Assembly: GCA_024196135.1 (NCBI GenBank)
Contig: JAMQCK010000164.1
Coordinates: forward strand, 1-46,238
Origin: Pleurotus ostreatus/Saccharomyces cerevisiae fusant
Lineage: Eukaryota; Opisthokonta
Reading direction: 5' to 3'
DNA: 46,238 nucleotides
The translations under genes were made by a program, and so were the position numbers. This document shows positions 39,418 through 46,238 of this stretch, piece by piece (the stretch's first letter is position 1; each line of letters opens with the position of its first letter). The notes under the pieces are model-generated. The model did not search any database and was not told the origin of the DNA. It worked only from the letters and a program-made list of their open reading frames with translations.

Positions 39418-41152
39418 ATGTCGATGCTCCTCGCGCTCCCCGCGTCCCCCACGCAGCTCGATGAAGAGACCGCATCACTCATCGCCCAGCTTGCGCTCGC
39501 GGACCTCGATGAGATGGCTGGTGACTTTGCCGATCAGCAGCTTGCCTTCGAGCTGCAGGCCGAGGCGCTGGAGACGATGCTGCGGAACTTCGGCATCGAC
39601 CCGGTCAGAGCGGCGCGGCAGGCGAGGCAGCAGCTCACACAGCGTAGGGAGATAGAAAGGTGTGTATCGTGGTTCTTTAGCACGACTTTGAGCTGACCGA
39701 GTAGGAGTGTACCGGCTTCAACGAGCGCTCCATCGCCGGCGGTAAACGCGGCTCTTGAGCCTTCGGAACCCAGCACTTCATCAGCGCCGCGCTCCGAAGC
39801 CTCGACAAGTCGTGCGTCGACGTCTAGTGCATCTCCCACAGAGCAACGCGCGTCTACGTCTTCGCGCCTTCAAGTCGATCCTCCACATTCCTCGCCTCGT
39901 GCGAGCGAAAGCCGCAGTATGACAAATGTCATATCTGACGAGGGAAATGACGGAGTCGTAACTGTATATCGTCTTTAGTGCGTACGCTAGCTCCTAGCAA
40001 CTCTGATCCCCACGTTGACTCAGTTCCAGTGCGGCTGACCTCGGTCGTCTCGTCCGCCATGAGGGCATGATGGAACGTGATGATGAGGAAGCAGATTCGA
40101 GGAATACCTCCAGCGAGCGCGATTCTCAGGAAAGCTATGGGGACGACGAAGCATACGAGGCTGAAGAGCATCCGGGGCTGGTGATGTCTGAAGGGCGGTC
40201 TCCATCCCTTGACGGCGAATCGGAGGACTCCCTCGTCGCGCCGTATAGGTCCCTTGAGGACCGGCTGTGGTGGGAGCCGCCGAACGAAACCTATGATAAT
40301 GAGGAAGGGTTGTTTGAAGGTGACCGTCCAGAAGATGCGGACAAATTCGAGGAGGATGTACGGTCTGGTGACGAAGGCGGCCTTTTCAACAATCCAAACC
40401 CTCCGCCGCTCCAGGAGGAAGCTTGGCATCCACTTTCTGAAGCATGGTACGTGTCGCTGCTGGAGATAACATCGCATGACTGACATGCGCCCTATAGCGA
40501 GCCTCCGCCCGGCGCGCTATACACATGCGAGGGCTGCTACGACCACACCTGGTCGACTGAGTGCGTCGATGCGCCTTGTGGGCACCACTTCTGCGCCGAG
40601 TGTGTGGAGCGGCTCGTCCGGTCGTCGCTCACGGACGAGACGCTCTTCCCTCTGCGCTGTTGTGGGCTGCCGTTCTCTGATGCAGCAGTGGACGCACGGA
40701 TTCCAGTCACTCTTTGCGCGCAGTATCAGGCCAAACGCGCCGAGTACGTCGTCGCGCCCGCCGACAGAGTGTACTGCGTGAATGCTCGGTGCTCTGCGTT
40801 CATCGGCTCGGGCGTGGGGTCGCCTATTCAGGCGCGACCCATTGTCTTATCCTGTACGGCGTGTCGCGCAGCAACCTGCGCGCAGTGCAGACAGCCCGGT
40901 CATGCGGGACGCGACTGTATCCAGGAGTCCACCGCCCAGTTCGACGCGCTCGTGAAGGAGAAGCAGTGGCAGCGCTGTCCCTCTTGCGGCGCGACTGTCG
41001 ATCGCACAGATGGCTGCCCACACATAGTATGCCGGTGCGGGGCGGAGTTCTGCTATCTCTGCGGCGGACTGTATAGCACGACCCATCTGTGCGCACAACA
41101 ACCAGCTGTGGAAACAGCGAACCCGATGATGGTTCGTGTAGTGATGGGGTAG
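39418..41152 (+). CDS. RBR-type E3 ubiquitin ligase (530 aa), cassette copy 2
   Basis: Exons 39418-39659, 39705-39977, 40024-40446 and 40498-41152; phases close, and branch points GCTGACC, GTTGACT and ACTGACA are present. The N-terminal helix matches copy 1 (FADQQLAFELQAEALETML), followed by a Ser/Thr-rich linker and a long acidic stretch (residues about 185-300, rich in Asp/Glu) that copy 1 lacks. The RBR module is complete: RING1 (TCEGC...CGHHFCAEC...LRCC), IBR (CTACRAATCAQC...HAGRDC) and RING2 (CPSCGATVDRTDGCPHIVC). The predicted catalytic Cys is residue 486, and the following PHI keeps the usual His two positions later, unlike copy 1. The exon 2 start could shift by 3 bp (acceptors at 39704 or 39707). 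Confidence 0.86.
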
Positions 41153-42012
41153 CTGTGCTGATTTGATCCGTCCACCCATGCAGACATACGTATGTACAGT
41201 GCAACACGATTTTTTTTTTCAAATATGTGGCGTCCGTGAGTGCCTCACAGAGGGCATGGGAAGCTTGCCTGATATGCGAGGCCTTATTCTGAGGGTGCCT
41301 CGAAAGGTGGTAGTAAGGTTAGCGTACAATAGGCTTCAGTCAGCATGTCCTTGAGTCTTGTTACGACCTGGGTTCGAACCGACAGATAGGTGACACGTGA
41401 CACGAGCTTGACCTTACGCAAAGTAATGGTCCACGTCCGTTATCGCGGCGGGCTTCCCAGCAGCGGACTCGTAGACTACACAAAAAGGGGCGAGTCGGAG
41501 CTCAGTGAGTTAAGGGCATGCCTCGCGTGCGCAAGCCCGGCTTGAGCGGGCAATCCGGCGCTTGCTGATAAGCAAGGCTTTACATGTGTGACTGTGTTCT
41601 CGTGCAGTCAATGGTGACTGGGCAGTTTTTGAAGCTGTCGAGGGGGATGTCCGACCAGAAATTCGGATGGAAAGCCCGTTGTGAGGTGAACCCCAATCCC
41701 GGTGCATCGAAGGAGCACACAATGGGAAACGGCCAAAAAGCCGGTTTTCGGATCACACTGTCCCAGATATTTACAGAAGTGGGATATACTTGAAGTCAAG
41801 GGGCTCTTACAGTAGTGACGATTACATGGGATGTGGAGGCATTGCTGGAAGGACGCAGGACACAGCAGCGGCCCCCAGTCAGCTCTCGGAAGATGCCGAC
41901 CGCGTTCGCGGCGATACGGACCGACGAGCCTAACCCTAACCTCAGGCTGCTGGCGCGGCGGAGCGTGGGAACGTCGTTTACGGTCACGTGGATAGATTCT
42001 GAGCGTCGACCT
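41153..42012. other. Intergenic region with no supported gene
   Basis: This region contains a T-tract (about 41211-41219), an acgtgacacg-type duplication near 41392, and short frames without motifs. The sequence cctgggttcgaaccgacag at about 41368 resembles a tRNA T arm, but no cloverleaf can be formed around it. Confidence 0.45.
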
Positions 42013-42064
42013 AAATTGAGGGGAGCAAGCTCCCCAATAAATTGAGGGGAGCAAGCTCCCCAAT
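42013..42064 (+). repeat. Two perfect tandem copies of a 26-bp palindromic unit
   Basis: The 26-bp unit at 42013-42038 is repeated exactly at 42039-42064. Each unit contains GGGGAGC-AA-GCTCCCC, a 7-bp perfect inverted repeat with a 2-bp spacer, flanked by attga and aat. Two adjacent strong hairpins are therefore possible on either strand. Confidence 0.9.
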
Positions 42065-42208
42065 CAAAGTGATTCCGTCGCTGGTGTAGGCCAGGTATCC
42101 AGTTGGTATCTGCACGATTCATGGACTGCGCCGTCTAGAAGAGGATATCCGCTGCGCCCATCGTTCATCGCCCGACGTCGCTCGGGCGCACGTACGGATA
42201 CTAGCAGC

Positions 42209-42331
42209 ATGACTTCGATCCTTCTCCCGCAGAACGTGCGCTCCTCGTCGGTGGCAGCGTCCTATTTGTCGAGCGACGAGTACGCTCTATTTTTCAAACC
42301 GGAAGAGGGCCGAGAGCTGTGCAGCGACTAG
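42209..42331 (+). pseudogene. Short ORF, possible N-terminal fragment of a gene (40 codons)
   Basis: An ATG opens MTSILLPQNVRSSSVAASYL followed by SSDEYALFFKPEEGRELCSD and a stop. The composition is protein-like, and it lies in a region rich in gene fragments. No donor site follows in a position that would extend it, and I cannot name the parent gene. Kept at low confidence. Confidence 0.2.
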
Positions 42332-42422
42332 TGATGCAGGAGCACTGCCCCGGAAAAGACTGGTACATGTTTGCAATCTTTCCTCATTTTGTGTCGTCTA
42401 AAGCCAACAATTAGGCATGTCC

Positions 42423-42991
42423 CTACGAATACCACCTCTCCCGCAGCTTCTTCCTCCTCACCATCGGCCGGGTCACAACCAGTCCTATCGCTAATGCCGA
42501 GATCGTCAACACCAGCTGGATTTTGTTGAATCCTTCGCTCAACACGTCAAACGTCCCCGATGGCGACACCCGCGTCAGGAACATGTGGAGTCCATACGCG
42601 TACACGATCGACGTCGACTCGAGCGGTGCGGGACTGGTGATGATATTCGCAGTGTCTGTGATCTATGGGGCTAGCATTAGTATCACTCGAAGCGCATCGA
42701 CCTAGGCCACACTCACCTCATATTTATGCGAGAGTATCCTCTTCGGGTCGTCGGACAGGATAGGACCATACTGGATGAGCAGTTCCTCGGCGTCTTGGGC
42801 GGTACGCTTATGCTTGTGTCGCCGCGGGTCGAGTAGTCGACGCTGCAGCGAGTGAATCTTGCCATCAGCGCGGCCGACTGCGAGCGTCGAATCAGCATAC
42901 ACCTACCGATAGAGATCTTATACGTACCTATAAGGTCCTTCATGGCGATTCCGTGCTTCGTCCGCGTCGTTGCGAGCGCGGTGATGGGTTG
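42423..42991 (-). pseudogene. EMC1 (fragment): C-terminal fragment of EMC1 (ER membrane complex subunit 1), introns retained
   Basis: Three exon pieces on the minus strand: 42991-42928, 42877-42717 and 42662-42423, together 154 aa. They carry the EMC1 C-terminus: ITALATTRTKHGIAMKDLI; VGRADGKIHSLQRRLLDPRR; EELLIQYGPILSDDPKRILS; IITSPAPLESTSIVYAYGL; SPSGTFDVLSEGFNK; the membrane helix IQLVLTISALAIGLVVT; and RRKKLRERWYS at the end. Both introns have consensus donors and branch points (CTGAT, TACTAAT). Upstream of 42991 the frame meets TGA and EMC1 similarity stops, so the large luminal beta-propeller portion is absent. The piece is intact in frame, which suggests a recent copy. The full gene, normally about 950-1000 aa, must be elsewhere if functional. 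Confidence 0.85.
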
Positions 42992-44614
42992 TCAAGCGCT
43001 ACCCTTCCGTAGCGCGAGTGCGGGACTTCCCCGCGTAATAGTAAATCTTGACATGAGCGATACCTCTCTCGGGAGGCAATATGTGTATTATTGCCCACTT
43101 AGCTATGAGGGAGTGGAGACGAGAGACATTCGAAGAAGGAAGTCAGCAATTAACTGCGTTACGTGGCATCCGTCGAGACTCGAGAGCGCTCCGGAGGCCG
43201 AAATCGAGGCCGATGTACGTAGCTGTTGAATGTCCCGAGTCGTATTCATAACGCTCTCATTGAAATTCGCATGATACAGGCCGACGGTTTGAGTCGAATA
43301 CCGCCCGCCGAGCGCAAGGCAGGACATGAAAGCGGGAGACAACCAGGTCGATGACCGTGACGCTGCTCTGTTGAACTCGAGTGACGCACGCCACAAAATG
43401 GCAGGTCGGTCCGAAGGCCCGATGTTCATGTTGAACTTCCCAACTGGGTTTGATTCCGCTCCCTCAACTTGCTCCCGCGGAAGCAATCTGACTTCCTCTT
43501 CGAATCGAGATCTATGCAGCCACGCCTTTTGAGTTCGTTTCGTTCCTCTCCCTCGTGCCGTTTAGGAAGGAGGAGGAGGAAGAGAAGGAGAGCCAGTCAA
43601 GTCGCAAGCGGAAATGGATTCATTTCCTTTAGGATAGCAGGTACAATGGTGCGAGAGCAGGCAATATCCACAGTGCGAGAAAGCTAACGGTACAGTAGTA
43701 GGCAAACGGGGAGACAACGGACTACGGTCTGAAGATGCAGGAGTACCTCAAGTACGATATACGCAGTACAGAGCGGGAACAACAGGACATACGGAACACG
43801 ATGATACATTTGGGAACCGGATGAGGGGACTGGTGGATGATATGGGAGCCTTCTAGGTGTGTCGTGCGCACCCTCTTCATTGGTGTGATGCTGACCGCGG
43901 ATGGTAGATATGCCAGAGCCGACTTCGCCCTAGCCATGTGTCTACGACGCCCTTGTCACTGCGCCGTCCCCTCCTAGAATCCCCGGCCAGGCAGCGGGTT
44001 GTCACCCGCCAGCCCTACCGCGCGGCACCGTCACCAGCCGGAGCCGCGTCCCCCTCAGGCTGGGCACGTCGCAGCGTCCTGCGGCCTGCCCAGCTTGAGA
44101 GGGAGGGGATGTCGATATGCCGAGGCGTCTCATGAGCTGTCGGTGAAAGGATCTGATCGGCGCGTCTACCTTCCAGCGCGCTCGGGTTGTTGGGGTCTGA
44201 GGGTGATGGCGTGATTCGCGGTGGGCGGGCGACGTGCAGCTGGTGGCGGTTGGAGGCTCTAGTGGCTTTCTGGCGGCCTCTTCGGGCGGACGACGGCGCG
44301 GTCATTAGTTCGAGCACCGCGCGGTGCGGGATGGTCGAGACGTGGAATGGATGCTAGAGGGGGGGGGGGGGGGTCGGATGGCGACGTTGCGCTCAGGGAC
44401 GCGGGTGGAGGAGTTATATGGCGATGGTTGTTGGTGTGCACGTCTTCAGGTGCGTGGTTGAGCGCTTCTCGTGGGCGCGTAGCTGACTCCTCCCCTCGCC
44501 AGACCTCTCTGATCATGTCTCTGCAAGACCCGTCAGCAATGCTACCCCGCATCGGATCCCCTAACCACTCACCGAGATCTTCCGGCTGGAGGCCAGACGG
44601 CAGGCGACACACAA
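42992..44614. other. 1.6 kb region without a supported gene
   Basis: Several frames of 70-140 codons overlap on both strands with no motif or credible splice structure. A run of 15 G residues lies at 44359-44373. Part of this region is the 3' flank of the minus-strand gene that ends at 44615. Confidence 0.4.
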
Positions 44615-46222
44615 TCACCTCCTGCGCTGCCGCGCCTGCGGCGGCTTGTTTAACAGCGGGCTCTTCGCGGCCTTCTCCTTGTACGTCTCGGACGTCTGCC
44701 GCGGCACCGACCTCGGCTTCGGCTTGGGCTGCGGCTTATCCTTCTCCTTCTCGTCGACGGGCGCGGCCTCGATAGCCTCCACCTCCTTCCTCGCCGCCTC
44801 CTTCTGCGCCGCCGCCCGCTTCTCCTTCTTCCCAACAACCCTGCGCACACATTTCACGCACAACTTGTACACCCACTTCACCGCGCGCCACGGCGACTGC
44901 AGGACGCGCACGATCTGGGGCGGGCGCACCGACTGGCGGTAGTCGAGGATGTAGTTCATGAGCTCGTGGAGGACGGCCTCCTCCGAGCGGCCGCGGCGGA
45001 GCAGGGCGAGCTTGCGCTGCGCGTGGCCGGGGGAGCCGCGCCGCTTGAAGACTTCCCAGATGTGGGAGGGGCGTTCTGTGGGTCCGGGCATCAGCTCCGT
45101 ATAGTTGGAGAAGAGGTCGGGGAGGAAGACGCACCATGCTCGTCGGCGAGGAAGAGCCAGAGCCCGATGGCTGACAGCTGGATAAACTCGCCCTGGGAGG
45201 GTGTCAGTGATCGGGGCGCGGAAGGATCGGGGAGGACGACGTACGAATGCGGAGAGGAGGGCGAGGCAGAAGCTGGGGAGTTTGAAGAGGATGAAGAGGA
45301 AGATGCAGGGGATGATCTCCGCGAAGTCGAGGATGATGGCGGCCGTGGTGCGGCCCCTGAAGCGGACCGACCAGTCGCGGCGCGCGAGGACTACGGCGGG
45401 CGTTAGCGACGGGACTGGGACGGGAGCGGGGGAGAGCATACCATGCGAGTCCAACCAGGAGGCGATGCTGGCGCGATAGGACGCGGCGCAGAAGAGGGTG
45501 GTCGTGACATTCGGGACGACGCGCTCGGCGTTGTCGATGGAGAGCGCCGGGACCAGCGAGCTCAGCAGCTGGGCTAGCGGCGTCGAGAGGCACAGCACGA
45601 TCGTGTGCGCGGTCTCGAGGTCGTACACGGCGTCCTTGTCGGGGAGGACGTACTTGACTACGTCGATGGCGGTATCGAAGGCGAAGCAGAGGACGCGCTT
45701 GGCCACGTCGACGACGAGCTTGAAGACGCGGCAGGAGACGAGCGTGATCGCGCCGACAGTGATCTCGAGGGCGTAGCGGAGGACGAGCAGGATGTGGGTG
45801 ACCCCGCAGATGACTTGGGTGACTGCGCGCTGGACCTTGGCGATGGTCTTGTTGATGACTTGGACGGTTGCGCGTGGAAGCTCAGCAATGATCAGGAGGA
45901 TGAAGTGGGCGGCTTGGGAGGCTGTGCGCTGGAGCTGGGCGGCAGTCAGGTACGTGACTACATAGTGCGTTGCGAGACTACTTACGGATGCAACAGACGA
46001 GAGAGGCCATCGAAGGGTACGTGCGGAGGATGATGGGGAAAATTCTGGGAGCTGCAGGATCGTGTCAGCACAGGTCGCCGACGAAGACGCAGTCCGCATA
46101 CGCACCCTGCCACTATAGAGCCCGCGCGCTGCCATGTAGACATGCAGCTTGAAGTTATCCGAGTCGGTGGACATGGGGATGGTATGCGAACGCCCGTCCC
46201 AGTTGAAGCGCATCGCCCTCAT
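44615..46222 (-). CDS. Hydrophobic uncharacterised protein (446 aa; 5' end may lie beyond the window)
   Basis: Exons on the minus strand: 46222-46106, 46051-45986, 45934-45442, 45390-45245, 45192-45135 and 45075-44615. Junctions close (SGR|LPEF, VAS|LQRT, SH-V-LARRD, SAF|GEFIQ, DEH-E-RPSH), and introns have branch points such as CCTGACT and AGCTGAT. The middle of the protein is a long amphipathic to hydrophobic region (LLIIAELPRATVQVINKTI, HILLVLRYALEITVGAITLV, CIFLFILFKLPSFCLALL) suggesting membrane association. The C-terminal 150 residues are strongly basic and end in Lys/Pro-rich low complexity (QPKPKPRSVPRQ). The window ends 16 bp upstream of the first ATG, so a longer N-terminus is possible. 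No family is recognised. Confidence 0.65.
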   Translation of the reverse strand: MRAMRFNWDGRSHTIPMSTDSDNFKLHVYMAARGLYSGRVRMRTASSSATCADTILQLPEFSPSSSARTLRWPLSSVASVSSLATHYVVTYLTAAQLQRTASQAAHFILLIIAELPRATVQVINKTIAKVQRAVTQVICGVTHILLVLRYALEITVGAITLVSCRVFKLVVDVAKRVLCFAFDTAIDVVKYVLPDKDAVYDLETAHTIVLCLSTPLAQLLSSLVPALSIDNAERVVPNVTTTLFCAASYRASIASWLDSHGMLSPAPVPVPSLTPAVVLARRDWSVRFRGRTTAAIILDFAEIIPCIFLFILFKLPSFCLALLSAFVRRPPRSFRAPITDTLPGRVYPAVSHRALALPRRRAWCVFLPDLFSNYTELMPGPTERPSHIWEVFKRRGSPGHAQRKLALLRRGRSEEAVLHELMNYILDYRQSVRPPQIVRVLQSPWRAVKWVYKLCVKCVRRVVGKKEKRAAAQKEAARKEVEAIEAAPVDEKEKDKPQPKPKPRSVPRQTSETYKEKAAKSPLLNKPPQARQRRR

Positions 46223-46238
46223 GACGGGCGGGCGGACG

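Noticed and set aside
41355..41400. tRNA T-arm-like sequence cctgggttcgaaccgacag
   Set aside because: Flanking sequence does not pair into an acceptor or anticodon stem; possibly a SINE or tRNA relic but unsupported.
44259..44618. 119-codon minus-strand frame as an extra exon of the membrane protein gene
   Set aside because: The upstream gene already ends with an in-frame stop at 44615 and this frame crosses a 15-bp homopolymer; likely 3' flank.

Overview
The window is nuclear DNA of a filamentous fungus, most likely a wood-decay-type basidiomycete (Agaricomycetes; Polyporales would fit, but that rank is inference). Every gene that can be modelled has several short introns, mostly about 45-70 bp, with GT donors, CTRAY-like branch points and YAG acceptors. 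The repertoire is typical of the group: large F-box/LRR and RBR ubiquitin-ligase families, a Plavaka-type transposase and a DUF6698-type protein. All gene models were spliced by hand from the sequence and checked for frame and intron phase.

Layout. 1-2030: the 3' LTR of a Ty1/copia-like retrotransposon runs into the C-terminal half of an F-box/LRR gene, so the remaining ORF starts inside the LTR. 2030-12850: four head-to-tail degenerate copies of a 2.5-2.9 kb unit whose minus strand looks like a decayed multi-exon gene with repeated short exons. 12850-21180: an ordinary gene block with a 323-aa nuclear-looking acidic protein, mitochondrial ribosomal protein uS19m, a 397-aa uncharacterised protein and the CCR4-NOT subunit CNOT11. 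21729-21812: an intron-bearing tRNA-Thr(AGT).

22076-27260 and 37870-41152 hold two copies of a divergent cassette, an F-box/LRR gene on the minus strand paired with an RBR E3 ligase gene on the plus strand. The intergenic distance (about 665-670 bp) and parts of the promoter sequence are conserved. The first cassette is intact. In the second the RBR gene is intact, but the F-box gene has lost its start codon and its C-terminal half. A further C-terminal F-box fragment follows the first cassette.

Between and after the cassettes lie an apparently intact 980-aa, 11-exon Plavaka transposase, a DUF6698-type gene, an uncharacterised 247-aa gene, and intron-containing fragments of two housekeeping genes (TBP and EMC1). 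These fragments were copied through DNA rather than RNA. The right edge carries a hydrophobic 446-aa protein whose 5' end may lie outside the window.

Taken together, a conserved housekeeping segment (13.4-21.8 kb) is flanked by fast-evolving accessory DNA: a ubiquitin-ligase birth-and-death cluster, transposons, gene fragments and a decayed tandem array. The most promising candidate for an undescribed system is the duplicated F-box/RBR divergent pair. The most unusual structure is the four-unit array with its conserved donor-bearing micro-exons.
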